Shown piece by piece: positions 16,941 to 25,749 of a DNA stretch of 58,997 bases. Below the pieces are notes generated by a model. It did no database searches, was not told the origin of the DNA, and worked only from the letters and a program-made list of their open reading frames with translations. Numbering within the stretch: the stretch's first letter is position 1; each line of letters opens with the position of its first letter. The stretch comes from Candidatus Eiseniibacteriota bacterium (GTDB lineage Bacteria > Eisenbacteria > RBG-16-71-46), in contig JACRPT010000148.1 in the NCBI GenBank assembly GCA_016223045.1, positions 1-58,997 of the forward strand, in the 5' to 3' direction. Position numbers and translations under genes: made by a program.

Positions 16941-18980
16941 TCAGACCGCGAACATCTCCGGCTCCCACGCCAGCCCGAGCTCGCCGGGCGGCGCCATGTA
17001 GCCGAGCAGCGCCGAGGCCGCGACCACCGCGGGGCTCGCCAGGTAGCCTTCGCCACCCAGCCCCATGCGATTCGTCCAGTTCCGGTTGAACGAGGTGATG
17101 GCGCGCTGCCCCGGCGTGAGCGCGTCGGGGCCCTGGCCGAAGCACGGCCCGCACCACGACTCGCGGATCTTCCCCCCCACCGACTCGAACACCGCGGCGA
17201 TGGACTCGCCGCCCAGCCGCGGGTCGGGCTGCTGGATCTGGCGGCGCACGCCGCCCGATCCGGGGAAGATCACGAGCTCCGTCACCGCGCGTTCGCGTCC
17301 CTGCGCGCGCGCGGCGCGGATCACCAGCGCGGCCGAGAGCAGGTCGTCGTAGCCGCCGTTGGTGCACGAGCCGATCATCGCCTTGTCGAAGGCGATGCGC
17401 TCCTTCGCCACCTCCTCGGCCGGGAACGCGTTCCCCGGGCTGAACGGCTTCGCGATCATCGGCCGCACCCGGGAGAGCTCGAGCGTCTCGTCCAGCTCGT
17501 AGACCGCGTCCGGCCCGGGCTTCACCGGCGGGTAGGGCAACTCGGTCATGCCCTTCTCGCGATACCAGGCGATCGTGACCTCGTCGGCGGCGAAGATGCC
17601 GTTCATCGCCTCGCCCTCGGCCATCATGTTGGCGATGGTGTTGCGGTAGGCGATCGGCAGCTGGCGCTCCGCGTCCACGAACTCGACCGACATGCCCTGC
17701 GACTGCCGGGCGCCCCAGCGCTTGAGCAGCGCCAGCACGATGTCCTTGCCGCCCACCCACGGCTGCAGCCGGCCGGTGAACACGACGCGCCGTTGCCTGG
17801 GCACCGTGAAGTAGATGGCGCCGGTCGCCCAGCCGAAGCCGAGCGTGGTCGAGCCCACGCCGATCCCCACCGCGCCGTAGGCGCCATAGGCGCGGCTGTG
17901 CGAGTCGGCGCCGGGGATGAACTGCCCCGGCAGCACCAGCCCCTGCTCGGGAAAGTAGAAGTGGAAGATGCCGTCGCCGGGCGCGGCGACGTACGGCTTC
18001 CCGATTCCGTGCCTTTCGGCGAACGCGCGGCCGATCGCGGTCTGCCGCTGGTCGGCCTGCTTGCCGGTGAACACGAAGTGGTCGTTGGCGATCGCGCTCT
18101 GGCGCGGGAAGACGGTGTCGCCGCCGGTGATCTGGTCGAAGGTGTGGATCGCGAACGGCGCGGTGCCGTCGGAGGCCGGCAGCAGGTCGGCGTAGACCCC
18201 GAGCGTCGCGCCGGGCCTGACCTCGGCGTCCTTGTCCACGCGGTGCGCCCACACGATCTGTTCGGTCGTGGTCATGCGGCGCGCGCGCTCGGCGTCGGGC
18301 CAGACGATCTCGGGGACCCGCTCGACCGAGGCGCGCAGCTCGCGGCGCCCGAGCGCGAAGATGCCGCCGCTGCGCCGGTTCTCGTCCTCCCTGGGCGTGA
18401 GCGGCACCGGGTCGTAGCTCTTCCCCTGCGTCTCGTTCACCAGCCGCCGCGTGACGGGATCGAAGCCGAACGCGTCGCCGTCGCGGGCGTCGGCCACCGC
18501 TTCCGGGCTCTGCACCACGTGGAGGCCGAGGTTCAGGGCGTTGCGGCGGAAGATGTCGCCCATGCCGGCCCCGCACACCACGACCAGCTCGAGCCCTGCC
18601 TCCCCGGCCACGCCCTTGAGGCCCGCGGGGCTCATCTCGCGCGAGGAGCCGATGGCGAAGCGGTCGCCGGCGACCAGGAAGGTCTCGCCGCGATGCACAC
18701 GCGCGCGGAAGTCGGGCATCAGGTAGCGGAACGACCCGGCCTTCCAGCGCTCGTCCAGCGTCTCGAGGCTCTCGGAGACGCAGTCGGCGGCCGGCGTGAT
18801 CTGGTCGGTGTCGATGGCGTCGAGCTTCTTCCCCGGCGTCTTCGGGTCCCAGAAGATGAGCGCCCGGCCGCGCACCGGGCGCGCGCCGGCGGCCTCGCCG
18901 GGCCCGCCGCCCGGCCGCGGAACGGGGAGGGAATCGAGGGTCACGCCGGGCTTGAGGCGCGCGGGCCGGATGGTGTGCAT
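16941..18980 (-). CDS. Aconitase/isopropylmalate dehydratase superfamily enzyme, swivel domain fused in front of the catalytic domain
   Basis: 679 residues from the second ATG (AGGAG lies 11 nt upstream; the ATG at 18989 is too close to it). Residues ~40-190 are the small-subunit/swivel domain: IDTDQITPAADCV, FAIGSSREMSP and GDIFRRNALNLGL, as in LeuD. Residues ~235-680 are the [4Fe-4S] catalytic domain: HTFDQITGGDTVFPRQ, PGADSHSRAYGAYG, MIGSCTNGGYDDL and ESWCGPCFGQGPDAL, with all three cluster cysteines. Conventional aconitases carry the swivel domain last and LeuC/LeuD are separate; here the order is LeuD-LeuC in one chain. It should hydrate/dehydrate a 2- or 3-hydroxyacid; aconitate, isopropylmalate or homoaconitate cannot be told apart by eye. 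A separate standard AcnA lies at 38438-42697. Confidence 0.85.
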   Translation of the reverse strand: MHTIRPARLKPGVTLDSLPVPRPGGGPGEAAGARPVRGRALIFWDPKTPGKKLDAIDTDQITPAADCVSESLETLDERWKAGSFRYLMPDFRARVHRGETFLVAGDRFAIGSSREMSPAGLKGVAGEAGLELVVVCGAGMGDIFRRNALNLGLHVVQSPEAVADARDGDAFGFDPVTRRLVNETQGKSYDPVPLTPREDENRRSGGIFALGRRELRASVERVPEIVWPDAERARRMTTTEQIVWAHRVDKDAEVRPGATLGVYADLLPASDGTAPFAIHTFDQITGGDTVFPRQSAIANDHFVFTGKQADQRQTAIGRAFAERHGIGKPYVAAPGDGIFHFYFPEQGLVLPGQFIPGADSHSRAYGAYGAVGIGVGSTTLGFGWATGAIYFTVPRQRRVVFTGRLQPWVGGKDIVLALLKRWGARQSQGMSVEFVDAERQLPIAYRNTIANMMAEGEAMNGIFAADEVTIAWYREKGMTELPYPPVKPGPDAVYELDETLELSRVRPMIAKPFSPGNAFPAEEVAKERIAFDKAMIGSCTNGGYDDLLSAALVIRAARAQGRERAVTELVIFPGSGGVRRQIQQPDPRLGGESIAAVFESVGGKIRESWCGPCFGQGPDALTPGQRAITSFNRNWTNRMGLGGEGYLASPAVVAASALLGYMAPPGELGLAWEPEMFAV

Positions 18981-19174
18981 GGAGCGCATCTCTCCTGGGG
19001 GAAGCGGGGACCACGACCGGGACGAGGATTCGGCCGGATGCTACCGTCCCGCTCGACACCACCGCAAGGAGACCGGGCGCGGGCTCGACCGGACGATGCG
19101 CGCGGTGGTCGGAGAACGCCGAGCCGCGGAGCGGAGCGGGCCGTGCGCGGCGATCGGGCCGCGCACGGGCCGGG

Positions 19175-19717
19175 TCATCCGCTGTCGCGGGCGGCGGGCT
19201 GCGCGGCGCCCGCCGCGGTGGCGTTCTGGACCGCGGGCCGGGGCGAGGTCTCGAAGACCAGCGTCTCGCGCACCCGCGCCTTGTTCACGAGCAGGGTGCC
19301 CAGGCGCGTCACCAGCGGGAAGAAGTCCTCGACCCCGTTCAGGAAGTCGGAGGCGCGGTTGAAGTCCTCGGGCAGCTCCATCTGGATGAGCCCTTCGATG
19401 ACGCGTCCGTCGAGGAAGCTCACCTGCACGCGCTCTTCGCGGGTCACGATGTAGTTGCGCGGGCACACGTGGTCGCGGTCCACGCCGGGGCCCGCCATCA
19501 CCCAGTCGATGCTGAGCCGGGTGAGCAGCAGCACCGTGCGGTCCTCGCTGCGGATGAACGGGACTACCCGCTGCTTCGAGTTCAGCAGGTCCAGGATGGT
19601 CTCGGGCCCGTCGCGCAGCGGCGTGGTGGGGGCGAGCGCGAAGAAGCCGTCGATCGGGTCCTGGCCCGGCTCCGAAACCCGCACGGCCGCGCGGTCCTTC
19701 TCGATGTAACGAGCCAT
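19175..19717 (-). CDS. Conserved hypothetical protein divergent from pilT
   Basis: 180 residues, no signal peptide or membrane segment. A central region reads LLTRLSIDWVMAGPGVDRDH, then REERVQVSFLDGRVIEGLIQ and LPEDFNRASDFLNGVEDFFP: a small beta-rich domain that looks like a known but uncharacterised bacterial family. The C-terminus is Ala/Pro-rich. AAGGGAG precedes the ATG. Its divergent arrangement with pilT over a 193-bp shared promoter region suggests, but does not prove, a role linked to type IV pili or surface motility. I do not recognise a function. Confidence 0.7.
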   Translation of the reverse strand: MARYIEKDRAAVRVSEPGQDPIDGFFALAPTTPLRDGPETILDLLNSKQRVVPFIRSEDRTVLLLTRLSIDWVMAGPGVDRDHVCPRNYIVTREERVQVSFLDGRVIEGLIQMELPEDFNRASDFLNGVEDFFPLVTRLGTLLVNKARVRETLVFETSPRPAVQNATAAGAAQPAARDSG

Positions 19718-19910
19718 GTCTCTCCCTTCCGAGGGGGACGCCCCGGTTATCGGATGGGCCGCCGCGCCGGTTGAGCGGATTATCGCCGGAATCTTCGTGC
19801 TGGAGACCGGCATCCGGTCGGCCGAAAACACGGGCGGAGTCCCCTCGACCCGCCGCGCCCTGCGCCGCGGCACAGGGCCTTGCCTCGCATCTCCCGGGGA
19901 GCCACAGCTC

Positions 19911-21002
19911 ATGGCCCGTATCGACGCCATCCTCAAGCTCGTCAAGGAGCAGGGCGCTTCCGATCTCCACATGACCACCGGGGCGCCGCCCATGGTGCGC
20001 ATCAACGGGGAGATCACCCCCATCCCCCACGAGGAGCTGACCCGCGAGGTCAACGAGCTGCTGCTGTTCGAGATCATGGACGCGCCGGCGCGCGCGCGCT
20101 TCGAGCAGCTGCGCGACGTGGACTTCGGCTACGAGGTCCCGGGCGTGGTGCGGGTGCGCTGCAACGTTTACGAGCAGGCGCGTGGCGTGGCGGGCGCGTT
20201 CCGCATCCTGCCGAACCAGATCCTGACGCTCGAGCAGCTCGGTCTCCCCGCGCACCTCACGCGCCTCGCCGACGTTCCGCGCGGACTCGTCGTGGTGACC
20301 GGGCCGCCCGGCACCGGCAAGTCGAGCACGCTGGCCGCGCTGGTGGATCACATCAACCGCACCCGGCGGAAGCACATCCTCACCATCGAGGACCCCATCG
20401 AGTACCGGCACCAGAACCGCAACTCGCTGGTGACGCAGCGCGAGGTGGGGCGCCACACCCCGAGCTTCGCGCAGGCGCTGCGGGGCGCGCTGCGCGAGGA
20501 CCCGGACGTCATCATGGTGGGCGAGATGCGCGACACCGAGACCATGTCGCTCGCGCTCACCGCGGCGGCCACCGGGCAGCTGGTGTTCGCCACGCTCCAC
20601 ACCATGAGCGCGGCGCAGACCGTGGACCGCATCCTCGACTCGTTCGAGGACGAGCGCCAGATGCAGGTCCGCCTGATGCTGGCCGAGTCGCTGAAGGCGG
20701 TGCTCGCCCAGCGCCTGCTGCGCCGCCAGGACGGGCGCGGGCGCGCGCTCGGGCTCGAAGTGCTCATGGGCACGCAGGCGGTCTCGGCGCTCATCCGCGA
20801 GAAGAAGACCTTCCAGCTCCCCTCGGTGATCCAGACCGGGAGGAAGGACGGCATGCAGACCATGGACGACGCCGTGATGGCGCTGGTGCGCGGCGGCGTG
20901 GTGGGCCCCGAGGACGCGGCCCCGCACCTGACCGCCCGCGAGATGCTGGGGTCCGCGCAGCGCGCCGCCGCTCCGGCCACGCCCCGGCTCGAGGCCGCCT
21001 GA
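19911..21002 (+). CDS. pilT: Type IV pilus retraction ATPase PilT
   Basis: 363 residues, full family length. N-terminal PAS-like domain with ASDLHMTTGAPPMVRING (2-39). Walker A GPPGTGKSST at 131-140. ILTIEDPIEYRH (Asp box) at 156-167. Walker B DPDVIMVGEMRD at 197-208. His box AATGQLVFATLHT at 219-231. The PilT-specific VSALIREKKTFQLPSVIQTG lies near the C-terminus. PilT drives pilus retraction from the cytoplasmic side of the inner membrane. The ATG has GGGGAG 9 nt upstream. The stop codon overlaps the start of the next gene (TGATG), so the two are translationally coupled. No other pilus genes lie in the window. Confidence 0.95.
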   Translation: MARIDAILKLVKEQGASDLHMTTGAPPMVRINGEITPIPHEELTREVNELLLFEIMDAPARARFEQLRDVDFGYEVPGVVRVRCNVYEQARGVAGAFRILPNQILTLEQLGLPAHLTRLADVPRGLVVVTGPPGTGKSSTLAALVDHINRTRRKHILTIEDPIEYRHQNRNSLVTQREVGRHTPSFAQALRGALREDPDVIMVGEMRDTETMSLALTAAATGQLVFATLHTMSAAQTVDRILDSFEDERQMQVRLMLAESLKAVLAQRLLRRQDGRGRALGLEVLMGTQAVSALIREKKTFQLPSVIQTGRKDGMQTMDDAVMALVRGGVVGPEDAAPHLTAREMLGSAQRAAAPATPRLEAA

Positions 21003-22300
21003 TGGGCGCTCCGGCCGGCGGCTTCGGCGGCGAGCTCGGCACGCTCTCGCTCTTCGACCTCGGCCAGCTCCTGCACCTGAACCGCGCCACCGGCTGCCTC
21101 GCGGTCACGCGAGACGGAGGGCGCGGCTACCTGTTCTTCCAGGACGGCCAGATCATCAATGCCCTCGACGACGACCGCCGCGAGGGCGAAGAGGCCGCCT
21201 GCGCGGTGTTCGGCTGGCGCGAGGGGCGCTTCGAGTTCCGCTCCGAGCCACCGGGCGGCGCGCACCTTATCCACGAGAGCACCACGGCCATCATGCTCGA
21301 AGCCGCGCGCCGGCTCGACGAGTCGGACGGCGCGGCGACCGGCACCACCGACCGGCTGCGCGAGCGCCAGGGCGCGATGGAGGCGCTGCGCGAGGTATTC
21401 CACCAGGTCACGCGCGACGCCCGGGTGTCGGCCGCGGCGCCCCACATCCCCGCGGGCGCGCTGCTCGAGGCGCTGGTGGCCGCGGGCGACGCGCTGCTCT
21501 TCCGCCCCGGCGCGGCAGCCCGTCTCCTGTCGGACGGCCGCTGGGGCGACGCCACGACCACGCCACTCACCGCCGCGGAGCACGCCGAGCTGCGCGCGTG
21601 GCTGCTCGAGGACGCGGAGGAAGGGGACCGGCGCACCCGCGTCGCCACGCGTGGCGGCCGTACGCTCGCCGTGACCCCGCTCGGCGCGGGCGCCACCGAA
21701 TCCCTGTGGGTGCGCCCCGCACGGCTCGAGCCTCCCGACCCGGACGCGCTCGAAGGCCCGCTCGACACCCTGCACGCGATGCTCGACCGCGGCGGCGTGG
21801 TCCTCGCCGGCGGCCCGAGCGTCGAGTCCGCGCGCCGGCTGCTCCATGCGCTCGCGGCGCTGGCCGCGCGGCGCCGCAGCGCCACCGTGGCGCTGGTGAC
21901 CGACGACCCCACGTATCGCGCGCCCGAAGGCGGTGACGTCGTGCTGCACGTGCATCCCGCCGAGGCGCAGTTCGTGCTGGAGGCGCTCGCGCCCGGGGTG
22001 CTGGCGCTCGACGTCACGGCGCGCTCTCTGCCGGGCGCGGCTTCACTCGTCATCGCGATGGTGGTGGCGGGCGACCTCGCGACCCTGCCGGTGCGCTGGC
22101 GCGCGGCCCTCCCGGCCGCGGCTCACGCCCAGGCCGAGGCGCTGCACGAGGCCGGCCCCGTCGGCCTGGTGCTCGCGGAACCGGTCACGGCGGACGACCG
22201 CATCGCCTTCATCGCGCAGACCACCGCCCCACGGGCCACGGCTCGTGCGCCACGCCAGGCGCGCGACGCCGCCGGCCCGGCTTCCCTTCCCCGGGGCTGA
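21002..22300 (+). CDS. DUF4388 (PATAN-like) domain fused to a degenerate PilT-like pseudo-ATPase
   Basis: 432 residues. Residues 10-105 match DUF4388: GELGTLSLFDLGQLLHLNRATGCL and YLFFQDGQIINAL. From ~150 the chain follows the PilT plan: GDALLFRPGAAARLLSDGRW mirrors ASDLHMTTGAPPMVRINGE, and VVLAGGPSVESARRLLHAL (266-284) sits where PilT has its Walker A. LVTDDPTYR replaces the Asp box, and FVLEALAPGVLALDVTARS replaces Walker B. The P-loop lysine and the catalytic Glu are absent, so it should not hydrolyse ATP. It starts inside the pilT stop codon. Likely a non-catalytic partner or regulator of PilT; this function is inferred from coupling and homology, not known. Confidence 0.75.
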   Translation: MGAPAGGFGGELGTLSLFDLGQLLHLNRATGCLAVTRDGGRGYLFFQDGQIINALDDDRREGEEAACAVFGWREGRFEFRSEPPGGAHLIHESTTAIMLEAARRLDESDGAATGTTDRLRERQGAMEALREVFHQVTRDARVSAAAPHIPAGALLEALVAAGDALLFRPGAAARLLSDGRWGDATTTPLTAAEHAELRAWLLEDAEEGDRRTRVATRGGRTLAVTPLGAGATESLWVRPARLEPPDPDALEGPLDTLHAMLDRGGVVLAGGPSVESARRLLHALAALAARRRSATVALVTDDPTYRAPEGGDVVLHVHPAEAQFVLEALAPGVLALDVTARSLPGAASLVIAMVVAGDLATLPVRWRAALPAAAHAQAEALHEAGPVGLVLAEPVTADDRIAFIAQTTAPRATARAPRQARDAAGPASLPRG

Positions 22301-22330
22301 CGGCGCTCCGCCGCGCCCGCGACCGCGCGG

Positions 22331-23080
22331 CTACACCCGCACCACGATCAGCTTCCACGCCGCCACCACCAGCACCGCGGCGAGCAGCCGACGCAGCGCG
22401 GGGTTGGGCAGCCGCCGGGCGCCGAGCGTCGAGCCGAGCAGCCCTCCCGCCCCCGCCGCCACCGCGAGCACCGGCAGACCCGGCGGCAGGTCCTTCACGC
22501 TCGCGATGTGGCCGAGCAGGCCGGCGACCGAGTTCACCAGGATGAACGCCACGGCCACGCCCGAGGTGGTCCTGACGTCGGCCCAGCGCGCGAGCAGCAG
22601 CAGCGGGCTCAGGAAGATCCCGCCGCCCACGCCGGTGAGCCCGGAGAGCAGCCCGATCGCCCCGCCGAGTGGCAGCGCGAGCGTCCGGGGCGCCGCGCGC
22701 ACGGCGGGCTCCGAGGTCGCACGCGCGCGCAGCCACAGCCGCACCGCGGCATAGACCAGCACCGCGCCGACCAGCCGGCGGTAGCTCGTGGCCGGAAGCG
22801 CGATGCCGCCGCCCAGGTACGCGAGCGGGATCGAGGCCAGGGCGAACGGCCAGAAGGTCCGCCACGAGAAGCGCCCGGCGCGGGCGAACTGCACCGTGCC
22901 GATCGCCGCCACCAGGACGTTGAGCACGAGCGCCGCGGGCTTCATCGCCGCGGGCGCGATGCCATAGAGCGCCATCGCCGCGAGGTAGCCGGAGGCGCCG
23001 GCGTGGCCCACCATCGAGTAGAGGGTGGCGGCCGCGAAGATCAGGGCCGCGAGCGTGAACAGCTCAGGACCGGAGAGCAC
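22331..23080 (-). CDS. TauE/SafE family membrane transporter (sulfite exporter-like)
   Basis: 249 residues with about eight hydrophobic segments in two repeated halves. The family signature is visible twice: YSMVGHAGASGYLAAMAL near residue 22, and GLLSGLTGVGGGIFLSPLLLL near 145. Members export or import small sulfur-containing or organic anions across the inner membrane; the substrate cannot be read from sequence. It stands alone, convergent with the DUF4388 gene. Confidence 0.88.
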   Translation of the reverse strand: MLSGPELFTLAALIFAAATLYSMVGHAGASGYLAAMALYGIAPAAMKPAALVLNVLVAAIGTVQFARAGRFSWRTFWPFALASIPLAYLGGGIALPATSYRRLVGAVLVYAAVRLWLRARATSEPAVRAAPRTLALPLGGAIGLLSGLTGVGGGIFLSPLLLLARWADVRTTSGVAVAFILVNSVAGLLGHIASVKDLPPGLPVLAVAAGAGGLLGSTLGARRLPNPALRRLLAAVLVVAAWKLIVVRV

Positions 23081-23409
23081 GTCCTCCCCTGCCGATGGTC
23101 ACTCGGACGCAGCGAACCTCGTCACCGGGAGGGGCGGTCATGGCCCCGTGGGTGCCGTTCGTCATCATCGCGGTCTGCGTCGTGGATGGCATGGCGTTCC
23201 TGCCTGTCATGAAGCGTCGTGGGCGACCGCGGCCGCGCGCGGCGTCGGCGAGGCCGAGCGCCGCGAGCTGAGGGACGCCGCGCGCATCCCCATCGCCGTC
23301 GCGCAGCCCGGCGTCCCGGTCGGCCCGCGCTCCATCACGCGCGGCGCCCGGACCGCGTCCGGTCACGCGCGGAGCCCGGGCACATCCGGTCACGCGCGGC
23401 GGCCGGGCG
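23081..23409. other. Intergenic region with a short tandem repeat
   Basis: 329 bases between the TauE gene and the lipoprotein gene. No credible ORF. It ends with three degenerate head-to-tail copies of a 27-28 bp unit (separate entry). A promoter for the TauE gene should lie near 23081-23150 but none is clear. Confidence 0.4.
23335..23409 (+). repeat. 27-28 bp tandem repeat, about 2.7 copies
   Basis: Copies start at 23335, 23363 and 23390, each opening with TCACGCGCGG and continuing with a variant of MGCCCGG and (in the first two) ending TCCGG. The third copy abuts the stop codon of the lipoprotein gene. A slipped-strand repeat or a hairpin-prone 3' region; no spacer structure typical of CRISPR. 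Confidence 0.6.
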
Positions 23410-23772
23410 TCAGCGCCCGCCCGCCATCTCCATGCCTCTGACCAGGGTGACGACGTGGTCGCGCATCACCGAGTCCTGCGCGGCCAGCGCGAGGATGCCG
23501 TCCATCATGGTGCGGTCGCGCGCGGCGCGCAGCAGGAAGTCCTGCTTCGCCGTGCCGTTCGCCATGAAGCGGTCCACCACCAGCACCCGGGTCGAGTCGC
23601 CGGCGATGAGCCGGTCGGCGATCTCGGTGGCGAAGCCGCGGTCGGCGGCGATCAGCCCCATGATCTTCGTGCGCGACTCGGGCTTCGAGATCAGCGACCG
23701 CTCGAAGTCGCAGCCCGCGAGCGCGAGTCCCATCATCCCCACGGCCAGCACGGCCGCGATCCGCCTCGTCAT
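23410..23772 (-). CDS. Small predicted lipoprotein, unknown function
   Basis: 120 residues. Lipoprotein signal with lipobox LALAGC (Cys21), then an all-helical-looking domain: KIMGLIAADRGFATEIADRL and MDGILALAAQDSVMRDHVVT. It is the last gene of a minus-strand run (sigma factor, Tat protein, amidase, this gene), 25 nt after the amidase stop. I do not recognise a family. The repeated D-x-x-M-x-x-x-I pattern suggests helical hairpins of the type seen in short periplasmic metal-stress proteins, but that is weak. Confidence 0.7.
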   Translation of the reverse strand: MTRRIAAVLAVGMMGLALAGCDFERSLISKPESRTKIMGLIAADRGFATEIADRLIAGDSTRVLVVDRFMANGTAKQDFLLRAARDRTMMDGILALAAQDSVMRDHVVTLVRGMEMAGGR

Positions 23773-23797
23773 GTGACCTCCGAATGAGCCCGCGGCC

Positions 23798-25309
23798 TCA
23801 CGCCGCGGGCGGACGCCTGGTGTGCCAGTCGGTCCTCTGCTGGTAGGCGGCGCCGAGCCGCACCAGCTCGCGCTCCGAGAACGCGGGGCCCAGGAAGGAC
23901 AGCGAGGTCGGCAGCGCGTTCTCGCCGAAGCCGTTCGGCACCGCGAGCGCCGGGAGCCCGCACAGGTTCCCGGCCGGGATGAGCGCCGGCCCGCCGATCA
24001 CGCCGGGGTAGACATCCTCGAAGTTCCGGTCCGCGGGATAGGCGACGCTCGCGCGCGTCGGCGCCACCACCGCGTCGAAGCTGCGGAAGAGCCGGTCGAG
24101 CGCGAGCTTCATCGGGCGGCGCAGCCGCATCGCCTGCAGGTACTCGACCGCCGGGAGCAGCAGCGACGAGTAGCCGCCCGAGCGGTCGGCCGGGCACCTG
24201 AGCTTCTGCGCCTGGCCCGATTCGAGCAGCGGCAGGAACGCCGCCGCGCCCTCGGCGCCGACGATGGTCCCGACCGCCGGCCCCCACGGGAAGTCGGGCC
24301 ACTCCACCTCGCGCGTGATCTCGACGGCGTCCGACAGCGCCTGGAGCGCGGCTTCGAAGTTCTCGCGCACCGCCGGCTGGACCTTCTCGGTGCAGCCCTT
24401 CGGCACCGCGAGCCGCGGCTTCTTGAGCGAGCCCCCGAGCGGCTCCGCGCGCACGTAGCGGAACCCGCGCCCCAGCGCGCTCTCGTCCTTCGGATCCTCG
24501 CCCGCCATCGCCGCCAGCACCAGCGCGCAGTCGTCGGCGGTGCGCCCCATCGGCCCGAGCTTGTCGAGCGTCCAGCACAGCGCCATCGCGCCGTGGCGGC
24601 TCACCAGACCGTAGGTCGGACGCAGACCGGTGACGCCGCAGAACGCCGCAGGCGTGAGGATCGAGCCCGAGGTCTCGGAGCCGATCGCGAACGGCACCAG
24701 CCCCGCCGCCACCGCCGCACCCGGGCCGCTCGAGGAGCCGCCGCTCCAGAACTTCGTGTTCCACGGCGTGAGACCGGGTCCGGTGAACGAGGCGTCGGCG
24801 TGGTTGTAGCCCATGCCGCCCGCCAGCTCGACCATCGCCAGCTTCGCCAGCAGCACCGCGCCCGCCGCGCGCAGCTTCTGCACCACCGTGGCGTCGTAGT
24901 CGAACACCTGGTTGCGGTAGGGCTCGGCGCCCCACGTGGTCGGCACGTCGCGGGTGGCGAGCAGGTCCTTCGCACCGTACGGGATGCCGTGGAGGAGACC
25001 GCGGTCCCTGCCGCCCGCCAGCTCGCGCTCGGCGCGCGCCGCCTCGTTCATCGCCTGGTCGCGCATCAGCGTGACCACGGCGTTGTACTTCGGTCCCAGC
25101 TTCTCCAGCCGGTCGAGGCAGCCGGCAGTGAGGTCGGTGGGCTTCAGCGTCTTCGCGCGGATGCGCGCCGCCAGCTCGCGCACCGGCAGGAAGAAGACCT
25201 CCTCGTCGAGCACCGTGGGCGGCGCGGGCGCCGGGGCGGCCGCGCCCTTCGCCGGCGCCGGCGCGGCCGCCGCGGACTTCGCCTTCTCGGGTGCAGGGTT
25301 CTTCGGCAT
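23798..25309 (-). CDS. Amidase signature family hydrolase (GatA-like)
   Basis: 503 residues. Amidase signature fold with the Ser-cisSer-Lys triad: Lys114 in GIPYGAKDLLATRD, the Ser loop SGGSSSGPGAA (189-199), and nucleophile Ser216 in IGSETSGSIL. The N-terminal 35 residues are an Ala/Pro/Lys low-complexity extension. It hydrolyses an amide bond; substrates in the family range from aminoacyl-tRNA transamidation to small amides. No gatB or gatC is adjacent and the ATG lies 10 nt after a Tat-signal protein gene, so a stand-alone amidase is more likely than GatA. Part of the sigma-headed operon. Confidence 0.88.
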   Translation of the reverse strand: MPKNPAPEKAKSAAAAPAPAKGAAAPAPAPPTVLDEEVFFLPVRELAARIRAKTLKPTDLTAGCLDRLEKLGPKYNAVVTLMRDQAMNEAARAERELAGGRDRGLLHGIPYGAKDLLATRDVPTTWGAEPYRNQVFDYDATVVQKLRAAGAVLLAKLAMVELAGGMGYNHADASFTGPGLTPWNTKFWSGGSSSGPGAAVAAGLVPFAIGSETSGSILTPAAFCGVTGLRPTYGLVSRHGAMALCWTLDKLGPMGRTADDCALVLAAMAGEDPKDESALGRGFRYVRAEPLGGSLKKPRLAVPKGCTEKVQPAVRENFEAALQALSDAVEITREVEWPDFPWGPAVGTIVGAEGAAAFLPLLESGQAQKLRCPADRSGGYSSLLLPAVEYLQAMRLRRPMKLALDRLFRSFDAVVAPTRASVAYPADRNFEDVYPGVIGGPALIPAGNLCGLPALAVPNGFGENALPTSLSFLGPAFSERELVRLGAAYQQRTDWHTRRPPAA

Positions 25310-25319
25310 GGCGGTCTCC

Positions 25320-25697
25320 CTACGCCCGGAAGGTGAAGTCGGGCTCGTCGCCGTTCGCGAGGTTCACGTCGCGCAGGCGCTTGCCGGACTTGAGGTCGCC
25401 GTCGAAGTCCTTCGCGACGGACTCGAGCTGCTCCTTCGTGAGGTCCTCGCCGTAGCGGCGCGTGATGATGGCGGCGAGCGCCTTCGCGTCCTCCGAGATC
25501 TCCGGCGGCTTCGCGACGGCCGCCTGCATGGAATCGGGCTTCGCAGCGGCGGAGTCGGGCTTCGCAGCGGTCGCCGCGCCCGGCGCGGTCTGCGCGAGCG
25601 AGAGCGTGACCGGCGCGACCGCCGCGGAGACGCCGGCGAGACCGATGGTCTTCAGGAAGCGACGGCGCGGCACACGAGGTTCGGATGGACCGGGCAT
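25320..25697 (-). CDS. Tat-exported small protein, unknown function
   Basis: 125 residues. Twin-arginine signal RRRFLKTIGLAGVSAAVAP at residues 11-29, an Ala/Pro linker, then a short helical domain ISEDAKALAAIITRRYGEDL and KSGKRLRDVNLANGDEPDF. AGGAGG lies 6 nt before the ATG. It is 10 nt upstream of the amidase. Small Tat proteins of this shape often accompany a larger periplasmic oxidoreductase or hydrolase; here the amidase itself has no obvious export signal, and whether the two proteins travel together is open. Confidence 0.75.
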   Translation of the reverse strand: MPGPSEPRVPRRRFLKTIGLAGVSAAVAPVTLSLAQTAPGAATAAKPDSAAAKPDSMQAAVAKPPEISEDAKALAAIITRRYGEDLTKEQLESVAKDFDGDLKSGKRLRDVNLANGDEPDFTFRA

Positions 25698-25749
25698 GCG
25701 GACCTCCTGCGGTGGATCGGAACGGAGACGGACTCGGGAGAAGCGGAGA

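Noticed and set aside
23335-23409. CRISPR-like array
   Set aside because: Copies are contiguous and degenerate, with no unique spacers and no cas genes.
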